Shown in pieces: positions 24,449 through 31,842 of a stretch of DNA of 34,776 nucleotides. The position numbers were made by a program, and so were the translations under genes. Where the stretch lies: positions 1-34,776 of IMG/VR virus record IMGVR_UViG_3300005753_000022. One strand, given 5' to 3'. The first letter of the stretch is position 1, and the number at the start of each line of letters is the position of its first letter. Under the pieces are notes generated by a model, which was given only the letters and a program-made list of their open reading frames with translations, had not been told where the DNA came from and ran no database searches. The DNA is from a virus.

Positions 24449-24805
24449 ATGTCAATTCCTCGTTTTAATTATCGCTATCGGTATAAAAACACGGGCACTG
24501 AATACACTCCGAGTGTAGGTGTTATTCAAAAAAATTACATCAATGCGGCAGATTACGCAGAAACTTTGATCGAAAAACAAGGTGACTTTGTCAGTGCACA
24601 TCAGCGCAGCTGGTTTCACATTGCTAATGCAAAGCAGCTTTGCTTGCATTTTAAGAGCACTAAGAATCCTGTGGTCAAACAGCGCATAATCTGGAGTCTA
24701 AAGAATTTGCGCCCGCGTATTCACTCTATGCTGTTCGTCCAAAGCTTGAACCGTACTATTCAAGAATTTCAAGCACAGTTGAAAGGAGTAGCACATGAGT
24801 CTTGA
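24449..24805 (+). CDS. early protein of unknown function, 118 aa
   Basis: A 118-aa basic protein preceded by AGGAG. The N-terminal 35 residues are Tyr/Arg-rich (FNYRYRYKNTG); the remainder is helical and carries WSLKNLRPRIHSMLF near residue 85. No membrane segment or metal site. It overlaps the next gene by 11 bp. Lying directly after the MuB-like gene, it belongs to the early operon, but I recognise no family. Confidence 0.6.
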   Translation: MSIPRFNYRYRYKNTGTEYTPSVGVIQKNYINAADYAETLIEKQGDFVSAHQRSWFHIANAKQLCLHFKSTKNPVVKQRIIWSLKNLRPRIHSMLFVQSLNRTIQEFQAQLKGVAHES

Positions 24806-25433
24806 GATGATTTGCCCGTGTTGCGGCGAAGCTTTTATGCTGCGTGAAGCCCGCAGCGAAGCCCAGTGGCAAGACACAATGGAACTGCTATTAACATTGC
24901 CTTCTGTTATTCAGGGTTCTTTTTTGCAATACGGTGAACTATTTAAGCCACCCAAGCAACGTTCTGTCCGCAGTGCGACGTTGCTTAAGCTACTTAAAGA
25001 ATTGCAGCCGTTGATTTTGTCGCAGCAATTGTTACGAAATCGAACCACCTACCAAGTAAGCTTTGATACGTGGTCGCGGGCGATGGTTTATCTATTTGAA
25101 CGACGCTCTTTAATGCAACTACCATTGAAGGGCAATGGTTATCTTTTTTCGACCATTGCGAATTATGCCGAAAAACGGGACGCAGAGGCGGAACAAGGGC
25201 GCATGGTTGAACAACGCCAAGTGCCGCCTTCTGAGCGCCACGATCAAGGTGGATTTAAATCCATTGGCGCGGTGATGGGCAACATAAGCACTCCTGTCGA
25301 TCCGCACTACGATCCTTATAAGCCTGCTGAGTCGGATTATGTTACAGCGGACTCTTCTCTCAAGTTAAGCGAGGAAGAAATGGCCGCAAATAGCACTCGG
25401 CTTACTGAGATATTGAAGGGCTTAACGGGTTAG
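24795..25433 (+). CDS. early protein with N-terminal zinc-knuckle motif
   Basis: A 212-aa protein preceded by AAAGGAG. The N-terminus carries ICPCCGEAFM, a single CPCC-G knuckle; a second Cys pair is absent, so metal binding would need dimerisation or another ligand. Residues 25-115 are helical and basic. From about 130 on the chain looks disordered and acidic, ending in a short helix (LTEILKGL). Comparable C-x-C-C proteins follow MuB in some Mu-like phages, but I know of no tested function. Possibly a replication or nucleoprotein accessory factor. Confidence 0.6.
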   Translation: MSLEMICPCCGEAFMLREARSEAQWQDTMELLLTLPSVIQGSFLQYGELFKPPKQRSVRSATLLKLLKELQPLILSQQLLRNRTTYQVSFDTWSRAMVYLFERRSLMQLPLKGNGYLFSTIANYAEKRDAEAEQGRMVEQRQVPPSERHDQGGFKSIGAVMGNISTPVDPHYDPYKPAESDYVTADSSLKLSEEEMAANSTRLTEILKGLTG

Positions 25434-25445
25434 TGACTTAGACAG

Positions 25446-25475
25446 CTTAGTGGTTTAGGCCACTGAGCCTTTTTA
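25446..25475 (+). terminator. weak intrinsic terminator inside the early operon
   Basis: CTTAGTGG (25446-25453) pairs with CCACTGAG (25460-25467) with one G-U pair and a 6-nt loop; CCTTTTT follows. It lies in the 66-bp gap before gam and may lower expression of gam-gemA-mor rather than stop it, as no other early promoter was found. Confidence 0.45.
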
Positions 25476-25499
25476 GACTTTTACAAAGAGAACTATTAC

Positions 25500-26015
25500 A
25501 TGCGATTAAAAAATAAAACATTAAACGTCCCCGCAGACAAAACGGAAGCCACTGCGATGCTTAAGTCAATTGGCGAGATGCAGCGGTGTGTTGTACACAT
25601 TCAGGCAGACATGAATGATCAATTAGTTGCTATAAAAGGTGAGTTCGGTGCTAAAGCCAAACCCTTAAATGCTGAGATTCAGGCTAAATTTTTGGGATTG
25701 CAAGCATGGGCTGAAAGCAATAAATCTGATTTACTGACGGGTAAAGCAAAAACAGCAAGATTAGATACGGGCAAGATCGGATGGCGTATGCCTCCTCCTT
25801 CTGTCCGCATTACAGGAGGTATTAAAGTGGCACTAGAGCGACTAAAACGCATGAACCTTAATCGCTTTATTCGCCAAAAAGATGAAATCAATAAAGACGC
25901 TATTTTAGCGGATACAGATGCGGTGAAGGATATTAAAGGCGTGAACATTATACAGAAGGAAGAATTCTGGATTAAATCATTTGAATCTGAAATTGAAAAA
26001 GCGGGGAAAGTATAA
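25500..26015 (+). CDS. gam: Gam-like host-nuclease inhibitor
   Basis: A 171-aa protein, close to Mu Gam in length (174). The layout is the family's: N-terminal helical hairpin (about residues 15-75), a turn RLDTGKIGWRMPPPSVRI near 90-110, a second helical region and FWIKSFESEIE near the end. Gam dimers ring double-stranded DNA ends, block exonucleases and resemble eukaryotic Ku. It overlaps the start of gemA by 1 bp. Confidence 0.9.
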   Translation: MRLKNKTLNVPADKTEATAMLKSIGEMQRCVVHIQADMNDQLVAIKGEFGAKAKPLNAEIQAKFLGLQAWAESNKSDLLTGKAKTARLDTGKIGWRMPPPSVRITGGIKVALERLKRMNLNRFIRQKDEINKDAILADTDAVKDIKGVNIIQKEEFWIKSFESEIEKAGKV

Positions 26016-26467
26016 TGGCTATTAACTATGGGAAAATCCGCCAAAATTCATTGGCTAAAATTCATATTGCAAAAAAATCGGTCGGATGGATTAAACCTGA
26101 CGATACTATTAATGGTGAAAGCTATCGCGTGATGCTATTCAGGATTACAGGTAAAAACAGTACGGCTAACATGACGGATGTAGAACGTCGACAGGTGTTG
26201 GCTGAGTTTAAAAAAATGGGTTGGGTGGCTAAGGTAACTTACCCCAAACCTAAAACGGGCGATTGGCGCAAAAAACGCATTGCTTATATTGTTGGGATGT
26301 GGGCGCAATTGGGGGCATTATCGGCATTAAATAATCCTTCTCCAGCGGGTCTTGCTTTATTTTGCAAGACAAGAATGACGGGTGATGATATAAAGTGGGC
26401 TAGTTCTGCTGAATTAAATCGTATTATTGAAGCGCTAAAAGACTGGCTGGCACGTAAAGGAATTTAA
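26015..26467 (+). CDS. gemA: GemA-like regulatory protein (Mu gp16 family)
   Basis: A 150-aa protein with family features: N-terminal basic helix NSLAKIHIAKKSVGW, then the block ESYRVMLFRITGKNSTANMTDVERRQVL, and a GWVAKV strand near residue 70; the second half contains a conserved YIVGMWAQLGAL helix. In Mu, GemA alters host gene expression and DNA supercoiling in the early phase. It lies between gam and the Mor-type activator, the same order as in Mu relatives. Confidence 0.88.
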   Translation: MAINYGKIRQNSLAKIHIAKKSVGWIKPDDTINGESYRVMLFRITGKNSTANMTDVERRQVLAEFKKMGWVAKVTYPKPKTGDWRKKRIAYIVGMWAQLGALSALNNPSPAGLALFCKTRMTGDDIKWASSAELNRIIEALKDWLARKGI

Positions 26468-26791
26468 ATGACATCGCTTGGCACTATGAGAGAAATAAGT
26501 TTGATTATTGGCGTGCAAGGCGCTAACAATCTTACTCATGCTTTTTCAAAGCAAAACTTATACATCTGTAAGAATCCTGACTGCGCTCACGATTTGAAAG
26601 ATATATTATCTTGCCAAGCGCTGTTTGAATTATGCCGCTGCTTTGGCGGAACAACTGTGTATATACCTTCCGCCAAATCTTATCGAAATCAGCGCATCAG
26701 AGAAGCGGGAAAATCAAAAACCACACGGCAACTCGCCGTTGAATATCAACTGAGTCAACGCATGATTCAGTTGATATTATCTACGTCATAA
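26468..26791 (+). CDS. mor: Mor-family late transcription activator
   Basis: A 107-aa protein starting directly after the gemA stop. It has the Mor/C pattern: an N-terminal helical dimerisation half, the beta strand GGTTVYIP near residue 60, RNQRIREAG, and a C-terminal helix-turn-helix (LAVEYQLSQRMIQLIL). In Mu, Mor activates the middle promoter and a second member, C, the late ones. No second member is present, so this protein probably controls late transcription directly. Candidate binding sites stand upstream of both late operons. Confidence 0.85.
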   Translation: MTSLGTMREISLIIGVQGANNLTHAFSKQNLYICKNPDCAHDLKDILSCQALFELCRCFGGTTVYIPSAKSYRNQRIREAGKSKTTRQLAVEYQLSQRMIQLILSTS

Positions 26792-26806
26792 TATTTTATG
26801 ATGTAG
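26781..26806. terminator. bidirectional terminator between mor and membrane gene
   Basis: CTACGTCATAA (26781-26791) pairs over 11 bp with TTATGATGTAG (26796-26806), one wobble, loop TATT. It carries the stop codons of both convergent genes. The stem is AT-rich, with only a short T-run on the plus side. Confidence 0.5.
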
Positions 26807-27254
26807 TTTCATCTCTTACAATAATCACTTCCTTATCTTTCCCCACGGAAAATCCTATCACTAAAAATACCACGCCCATAAAGAACCCTAAAAAACCTGA
26901 AATCATTGTCATAATTCCACCCCCAATCACTGCCCCTGCCGCTGCTGCAGCGCTATTTTCTATATCCGCATTAATTGCGACTTCACTCACACTGACACCT
27001 GCAAACAAGAATGATGCCAACGGCAACAAAAACGCCAGCACTGCTGATAAGAGTAATGCCCGTCTCCATGCTTTTCCGCCTGTTTTTGCCGTAAAAGACA
27101 AGACTGCAACCAATAACCATACAATACCAAACGCCGCAGGGGCGACCTGACTGCTTGCCTCTGGGTTGTTTGCAAACGGTAAACCTATTACCATTGCTCC
27201 TAACGATGCCGCTATCAAGCCGCCTATTATTGTCGCTATAATTTTTCCAAACAT
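26796..27254 (-). CDS. multi-spanning membrane protein, probable moron
   Basis: A 152-aa protein. The start at 27254 (MFGKII) is preceded by AAAGG with 9-nt spacing; an extended frame to 27287 exists. There are three to four hydrophobic segments: residues about 5-25, 36-55, 68-90 and 115-142, the last long and Gly/Ala-rich and perhaps two passes. Short acidic/polar C-terminus. It is the only gene facing left on the rightward arm, with its own promoter upstream and a bidirectional hairpin downstream. That arrangement is typical of morons expressed in the lysogen, for example superinfection exclusion proteins. A holin is less likely given the orientation. No family recognised. Confidence 0.6.
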   Translation of the reverse strand: MFGKIIATIIGGLIAASLGAMVIGLPFANNPEASSQVAPAAFGIVWLLVAVLSFTAKTGGKAWRRALLLSAVLAFLLPLASFLFAGVSVSEVAINADIENSAAAAAGAVIGGGIMTMISGFLGFFMGVVFLVIGFSVGKDKEVIIVRDETTS

Positions 27255-27285
27255 GCCTATAAACCTTTTATTAAAGTAAAAGCAC

Positions 27286-27314
27286 AATCTAATGTGCCGT
27301 CATTCAAATTACAA
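27286..27314 (-). promoter_or_regulatory. promoter of the membrane-protein gene
   Basis: On the minus strand TTGTAA (27314-27309), 17-bp spacer and TAGATT (27291-27286) form a reasonable sigma70 promoter, 32 bp before the chosen start. It points away from the rightward late promoter and should work without the late activator. Confidence 0.4.
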
Positions 27315-27338
27315 TATCTATAAAATTAACCCAAACTT

Positions 27339-27405
27339 CTGCGAATTATTTCGCTTATTCTTGCATTAGTTACGTCCTGCGAATTATTTCGTCTATTCCT
27401 GCGTT
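27339..27405 (+). promoter_or_regulatory. duplicated late activator site of the rightward late operon
   Basis: Two 29-bp direct repeats, 27339-27367 and 27377-27405, agree at 25 of 29 positions and start 38 bp apart. Each opens CTGCGAATTATTTCG, containing the dyad CGAA-n4-TTCG. The second matches the motif upstream of the leftward late operon at 16 of 18 bases. They are likely binding sites for the Mor-type activator. Confidence 0.65.
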
Positions 27406-27418
27406 GCAAATAGCAGCA

Positions 27419-27424
27419 TATTAT
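27419..27424 (+). promoter_or_regulatory. candidate -10 box of rightward late promoter
   Basis: TATTAT lies 27 bp downstream of the proximal dyad and 31 bp before the muramidase start. There is no -35 consensus at the proper distance. The geometry places the dyad near -45, close to where Mor sits at the Mu middle promoter. Confidence 0.45.
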
Positions 27425-27455
27425 TTCTTACGATAAGAGGAGGAGATAATATGTC

Positions 27456-28391
27456 ATGGCAGCAAAAACAAATTGGGCGGCAATCGACCGCTTGGACGGC
27501 TCACTCGATGGTGTGTTTGATGGTGTAGAAGTGACTGCACTGCAAGCCGTTCTTGCGGTTGAGTCACTGGGTGACGGCTTCCTGAGCAATGGGCGGCCTA
27601 AAATTTTATTTGAAGGTCATCAATTTTATCGGGCGCTTAAAAAGCAAGGTATTGATCCTAATACTCACATGGCTGGCAATGCAGATATTATTTATCGGCG
27701 CTGGACTAAGAAACACTACAAGGGCGGATCAGCAGAATATGGACGTTTAGCCCGTGCAGTGGCAATCAATGAAACCGCTGCGCTTGAATCTGCCTCTTTC
27801 GGCATCGCACAGGTAATGGGCTTTAATCATCGTTTGTGTGGTTACAACACCGTGCAAGCCTTTGTTGAGGCGATGAATGACCATGATAAGCAAGTGATGG
27901 CTTTTTTGTCTTACCTTAAAAAGACAGGTATCTGGAAACATATTCGTGCTAAAAAATGGCATACCGTCGCACGGATGTACAACGGGCCGGGTTATCGCAA
28001 GAATCGTTATGCCAGTAAGTTAGCCCGCGCCTATCGCGCTGCTAATTATGACCCGCAGGCAGAATTTCCCAACCTGATGAAATCTAAAACTATACAGGGT
28101 GGTTTAGTCACGGGAGGTGGCATTGGCGCGGTGCTACTTGAAGTCGGTTCAGGGGTGCAATCTGTTTCACCCGAATTGGTTTCCGATGCGGTTAGTGCGT
28201 CTCTTTCTGATCAACCCGTTTTAATCAATCCTGAACTTATCGATACGGTACAAACCGTGGCTTCTTACGCTTTAGATGCTCAATTGCATCAAACATTGGG
28301 TTATGCGGGTTTAGCGGCACTGGTGGCAGTGGCAGGGATTGCGTATGTGCTGTATGCCCGCTTTAGTGATCGTTTAACGGGGGTTAAGTGA
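27456..28391 (+). CDS. endolysin: N-acetylmuramidase with C-terminal membrane anchor
   Basis: A 311-aa protein, first gene of the rightward late operon. AGGAGG at 27438-27443 lies 12 nt before ATG 27456; the nearer ATG at 27451 is out of frame. Residues about 25-190 match the N-acetylmuramidase family (PF11860): AVESLGDGF with likely catalytic E36, PKILFEGHQFYR, ESASFGIAQVMGFNH and WHTVARMYNGPGY. It cuts glycan strands. After a linker, the last ~30 residues contain one hydrophobic segment (YAGLAALVAVAGIAYVLY), an unusual C-terminal anchor. No N-terminal signal is seen. Confidence 0.88.
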   Translation: MAAKTNWAAIDRLDGSLDGVFDGVEVTALQAVLAVESLGDGFLSNGRPKILFEGHQFYRALKKQGIDPNTHMAGNADIIYRRWTKKHYKGGSAEYGRLARAVAINETAALESASFGIAQVMGFNHRLCGYNTVQAFVEAMNDHDKQVMAFLSYLKKTGIWKHIRAKKWHTVARMYNGPGYRKNRYASKLARAYRAANYDPQAEFPNLMKSKTIQGGLVTGGGIGAVLLEVGSGVQSVSPELVSDAVSASLSDQPVLINPELIDTVQTVASYALDAQLHQTLGYAGLAALVAVAGIAYVLYARFSDRLTGVK

Positions 28392-28729
28392 TGCTTAAAG
28401 GGCTGGGGTTTGCGTTTTTATTGGTTCTGATTATTGGGGCTTATGCGCTGGGTCAATGGTCTAAGGTTTGCGCGGTTTGCGTTAAAACGGCGGTTATTTC
28501 CTCCGAAAAGGGGGTAAAAATTAACATGGAGAAAACTGCTAAGGCGCGTAATTGTCCTGCGGCGGCTTTACCTCAAACGATTACTAAGACTGTGCATGTT
28601 CCGCGTAATTGTCCTGCGGTTTCATGCCCTTCTGTGGGGCAAAAACCGTGTCCTGTTTGTTCTTGTAACGAGTCAAATATTCTTGATTCAAAAAATGTGG
28701 ACACTATCAATAAATTAGGGGATTCCTAA
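28391..28729 (+). CDS. Cys-rich inner-membrane lysis-cassette protein (possible i-spanin)
   Basis: A 112-aa protein; its ATG overlaps the endolysin's TGA by one base. One N-terminal transmembrane segment (residues 4-21) precedes a periplasm-facing tail with nine or so Cys residues, including VCAVC, RNCPA twice, and PCPVCSC. Its position between the muramidase and a lipoprotein is that of an Rz-type spanin, but it lacks the coiled coil usual for Rz and is Pro/Cys-rich instead. Disulfide cross-linking may replace the coiled coil. Function inferred from position only. Confidence 0.55.
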   Translation: MLKGLGFAFLLVLIIGAYALGQWSKVCAVCVKTAVISSEKGVKINMEKTAKARNCPAAALPQTITKTVHVPRNCPAVSCPSVGQKPCPVCSCNESNILDSKNVDTINKLGDS

Positions 28730-29133
28730 TGTTTTTATCTCGTTTTTTTATATCAGCGCTTGGTTGTATATGGCCGTTTCTTTCTACTGTTATTACTGCC
28801 GTACTTATCTCTGTATTTATATTGTATTTTACGTCAGGTTGCTCGGCTATTTCGAGCCGTGATGCGGGTGCTAACACTCAAATCTCTGTACCTGCAAGGC
28901 AACGTATTTTAATTGTACCCCCCAAGGTTATGGGCGAATGTCAGACTTTAACGCCCTTGGATTCAGGGCAAGGTGACAGTGTGGTGCAATGGGCAACTAT
29001 CAACTACGGCAAACATAATCTGTGTGCTTTCCGCAAAGATTTGAGTGATGATTTTTTACGCGCCGCCTCGATGACAGGAGCGGGAGTTGAGCTATTGGAG
29101 GACATGGAAAATGGACACACACAACAACCTTAA
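28729..29133 (+). CDS. Rz1-like outer-membrane lipoprotein (o-spanin candidate)
   Basis: A 134-aa protein, start overlapping the previous stop (TAATG). A long hydrophobic N-terminus leads to a lipobox-like FTSGC near residue 38. The mature part has ILIVPPKVMGECQTLTPLDSGQGD and VVQWATINYGKHNLCAFRKDL, like the P-x-L...C...W-x-x-x-x...C pattern of Rz1-type or LysC-type proteins. With the preceding gene it may span the periplasm and fuse the membranes in the last step of lysis. The start is uncertain; a shorter form would still include the lipobox. Confidence 0.6.
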   Translation: MFLSRFFISALGCIWPFLSTVITAVLISVFILYFTSGCSAISSRDAGANTQISVPARQRILIVPPKVMGECQTLTPLDSGQGDSVVQWATINYGKHNLCAFRKDLSDDFLRAASMTGAGVELLEDMENGHTQQP

Positions 29134-29389
29134 AACTGTAAAAAGAAAAGCCTATGGCTGGCGTTTGCTGATTGCACTTGATCAGTTTTTTAATGTGCTG
29201 CTATCGCCAATTTTAAATTATTTTTTGCCGTTTAATTCTTTGAATTATTTTGGTAATGAAGATGAAACTCTGAGTAGTGTTTTTGGTAAAAATGCAGGGC
29301 TGTGCCGCTGGTGTTTTTGGTTGTGTCGTGTATTGCATCTTGCGGATAAAAATCATTGCAAAAAGAGTATTGAATATGACGAACAGTAA
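29111..29389 (+). CDS. small lysis-region protein with DETLSS motif
   Basis: A 92-aa protein. The start at 29111 overlaps the previous gene in another frame. A hydrophobic amphipathic region (about residues 18-45) is followed by NEDETLSSVFGKN and a Cys/Trp-rich stretch (LCRWCFWLCRVLHL). Small proteins with a DETxSS motif recur beside lysis genes of many prophages, but I know of no tested function. It could be a membrane-associated lysis helper. Overlaps the next gene by 14 bp. Confidence 0.55.
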   Translation: MDTHNNLKTVKRKAYGWRLLIALDQFFNVLLSPILNYFLPFNSLNYFGNEDETLSSVFGKNAGLCRWCFWLCRVLHLADKNHCKKSIEYDEQ

Positions 29390-29615
29390 AGAAACCCTGC
29401 GAGAAATATTGCTGGGCATGGGGCGATTAGAGGGCAAGGTTGATGCAATGTCGTCTACGCAAGATAAGATGCATCATACGGTTAAAGAGATGGATACACG
29501 CCTGCGGCAGGTAGAAAAAAATGCGGTGTTTTCGGGGGGACTTTCAGGGGGTGCTGTCAGTATCGGTATTTCACTTTTTATTGAGTCAATGAAAGTCAGT
29601 AGCATGGGGCAATAG
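29376..29615 (+). CDS. small coiled-coil membrane protein (possible holin partner)
   Basis: A 79-aa protein. Residues 5-50 form a charged helix (LREILLGMGRLEGKVDAM, then MDTRLRQVEKNA). A hydrophobic Gly/Ser-rich segment (FSGGLSGGAVSIGISLFIE) follows. A coiled coil followed by a single C-terminal transmembrane segment recalls XhlA-like haemolysin accessory proteins. No other clear holin gene exists in the cassette, so this or the preceding gene may form or help form the membrane lesion. Confidence 0.55.
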   Translation: MTNSKETLREILLGMGRLEGKVDAMSSTQDKMHHTVKEMDTRLRQVEKNAVFSGGLSGGAVSIGISLFIESMKVSSMGQ

Positions 29616-29620
29616 AGCAT

Positions 29621-30121
29621 ATGGCGTACGGAAAACATAAGCATAATGATTTACGCAATCTGTATGTAATTAACCGTTGGAATATGAAACAGGTGTGCCA
29701 ATCATTAGGCATAAGCTACATCACGGGCTGCAAGTGGAAAACCAAGGCTAAAGCATCGGGGGATGATTGGGATTTAGCGCGTAATGCATACACCATCTCG
29801 CAAGGCGGGCTGGGAGAATTTACGCAGGCTATTTTGGAGGATTTTCTGATTCAATTTAAGAGCGCAAATGAAGCACTAAAAAATGATGCTGCATTGTCTG
29901 CACAAGAACGGGCTGTAACGATTGCACGTCTGAGTGACGCTTACGTTAAGGTCGTTCGCGCCGCGTCTTCTAGTCATTCTGAGTTGTCTAAATTATCGTC
30001 TGCGTTAGAGATGTTAAAGCTGCTTACTGTGTTTATTCAGCGTGAATTCCCGCAGCATAGCGCTATTTTTCTTGAAATTTTAGAGCCATTTGGGCGAGAG
30101 GTAAGCGCCCAATATGGCTAA
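29621..30121 (+). CDS. DUF1804 protein, small terminase subunit candidate
   Basis: A 166-aa protein. N-terminal helix-turn-helix (about residues 5-45: LRNLYVINRWNMKQVCQSLGISYITGCKWKTKAKA, mostly visible as the MKQVCQSLGIS helix pair), then helical DUF1804-type region with DWDLARNAYTIS near residue 45. This family stands directly before the large terminase in Mu-like phages, as here with an 8-bp overlap, and probably recognises the pac site at the phage end. Confidence 0.82.
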   Translation: MAYGKHKHNDLRNLYVINRWNMKQVCQSLGISYITGCKWKTKAKASGDDWDLARNAYTISQGGLGEFTQAILEDFLIQFKSANEALKNDAALSAQERAVTIARLSDAYVKVVRAASSSHSELSKLSSALEMLKLLTVFIQREFPQHSAIFLEILEPFGREVSAQYG

Positions 30122-31841
30122 TGAAAAGCATGATTTTGAGGCTGAACTCGTGTCAATGGCGACGGTTCTGAGGCAACAAATTGAGGCAAATGCAGAGGGT
30201 ATTGATGCGTCTAAAGCGGTGATTACTGCACGGCGTAAACGCGTATTGAAGGGTGATTTTGAGTATTTTTCTTGGCATTACTTTCCGCATCATGTGTGGG
30301 GTAAGCTGTCGATTTTTCATACGCATTTTGTTAAGCGGTTTCCGCTACTTTTAAACACAAAACAAGGATGTAAGGAATGGTGGGTTGCACCACGGGGCGA
30401 ATCTAAATCTACACTGCTGACTAAGATTGGGCCTGTGTTTGTTGCTGTTTTAGGTTTGTTACAAAAAGCCTCTGTTCGTAAGGAAATCGATTGGACAAAA
30501 GCAACCCCGAAATTTTTAGATTACATTGTTTTGCTGGGTGCAGAATCAAAGCTACCCACAAAATTATTAAACGTGGTTAAAACAGAGCTTGAATCGAATG
30601 CTCGTTTAGCGATGGATTTCCCTGAAATTGTAGGACGCGGCAAAACATGGCGAATGTCAGATATTCTCACAACAAACAATGTTCTTATAGAAGCTTTTGG
30701 AGCTGAGCAGGCGGTTCGAGGCACTTTTCATGGTGCTTCTCGTCCCAAGGTTTTGCTTGGTGATGATCTTATTACTGACAAAGAAGCCAAATCACTCAAG
30801 GAACGCAATAACCGATGGGATTGGCTCGAAAAAGCGATTGATTATTTAGGACCGCCTGATGGGTCGGTTAAATACCTAGGCATGGGCACTATCTTAAATC
30901 AAGATGACCCGATTTCACGGGCTAAAAAATCTTTAGATCATGTTGTGCATCACTTTAAAGCTATCGAGCAGATGCCCTTTAATATGCACTTGTGGAATAA
31001 ATGCGAGGAATTGATACGCAACGATGACAAAATATTTAAACGCGAACAAACTGCTAAAGATTTACTGGTTAATCAAGAGGATTTACCGAGCCATGTGTTT
31101 TATCTTAAAAATAAGATTTTAATGGATGAAGGTGCGGTGATTTCGTGGCCTTCAGTACGCGATCTTTATCATTTAATGGTGCAGCGTATTGTTAAACCTG
31201 TGGCGTTTAAAACAGAGATGCAGGGCGAGGCACGCAGCGATGAAGATCGGGTGTTTACCGATTTGCATTTTTGGGTTTCTCGACTGTCACATTGGGTGTA
31301 TTTTGGGGCGTGTGATCCGTCTATGGGGCGGGGTGAAAGTGCTGATCCCAGTGCTATTCTGGTGGGTGGTTTTGATCCGCAAGTTAAAAAACTTCACTTG
31401 GTTCACGCTGAAATTAAACGACGGGTTGATAGCAAGTTGTATGCCGATTTAATTAAGGCGCAAAAAGAATTTTCTTGCGCCCGATGGGGCTTTGAAAATA
31501 ATAATAGTTATGAATATATGCGGACTTCTTTTATGCAACGGGCATTAGCAGAGCAGGTTGTTTTGTCCATGATTGGTGTTACTGCGACTGTACCGCAAGA
31601 TATTCGGATTGATTCATTAGAGCCGCATATTGTCGGGATTGATCCTGATATCTTGTTTCATCATTCGCAGGTGGGTATTTTGGACGAGCTGGACACATGG
31701 CCAGAATCGCAACAGCATCACCACTATGATGGACTAACTGCACTGCACATTCTATGGATGATTTCCGTTTCACGTTCGGGGGGTATTCCTCAAATTCACA
31801 CCCCCACACAGCGTTCTTCTGTGCGATGGCAAGGTTACTAA
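30114..31841 (+). CDS. large terminase subunit (Mu gp28-like)
   Basis: A 575-aa packaging motor. ATPase domain: Walker A-like PRGESKST at residues 93-100, Walker B KVLLGDDL with D217/D218. RNase H-like nuclease domain: GACDPSMGRGESADPSA with D401 as first acidic residue, and FENNNSYEYM further on. It drives headful packaging of phage DNA joined to host DNA. The overlap with DUF1804 upstream and 1-bp gap to the portal gene downstream reproduce the Mu order. Confidence 0.93.
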   Translation: MANEKHDFEAELVSMATVLRQQIEANAEGIDASKAVITARRKRVLKGDFEYFSWHYFPHHVWGKLSIFHTHFVKRFPLLLNTKQGCKEWWVAPRGESKSTLLTKIGPVFVAVLGLLQKASVRKEIDWTKATPKFLDYIVLLGAESKLPTKLLNVVKTELESNARLAMDFPEIVGRGKTWRMSDILTTNNVLIEAFGAEQAVRGTFHGASRPKVLLGDDLITDKEAKSLKERNNRWDWLEKAIDYLGPPDGSVKYLGMGTILNQDDPISRAKKSLDHVVHHFKAIEQMPFNMHLWNKCEELIRNDDKIFKREQTAKDLLVNQEDLPSHVFYLKNKILMDEGAVISWPSVRDLYHLMVQRIVKPVAFKTEMQGEARSDEDRVFTDLHFWVSRLSHWVYFGACDPSMGRGESADPSAILVGGFDPQVKKLHLVHAEIKRRVDSKLYADLIKAQKEFSCARWGFENNNSYEYMRTSFMQRALAEQVVLSMIGVTATVPQDIRIDSLEPHIVGIDPDILFHHSQVGILDELDTWPESQQHHHYDGLTALHILWMISVSRSGGIPQIHTPTQRSSVRWQGY

Positions 31842-31842
31842 T

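Noticed and set aside
26796-27254. Holin
   Set aside because: It has several membrane passes but is transcribed against the lysis operon from its own promoter, so late co-expression with the muramidase is unlikely.
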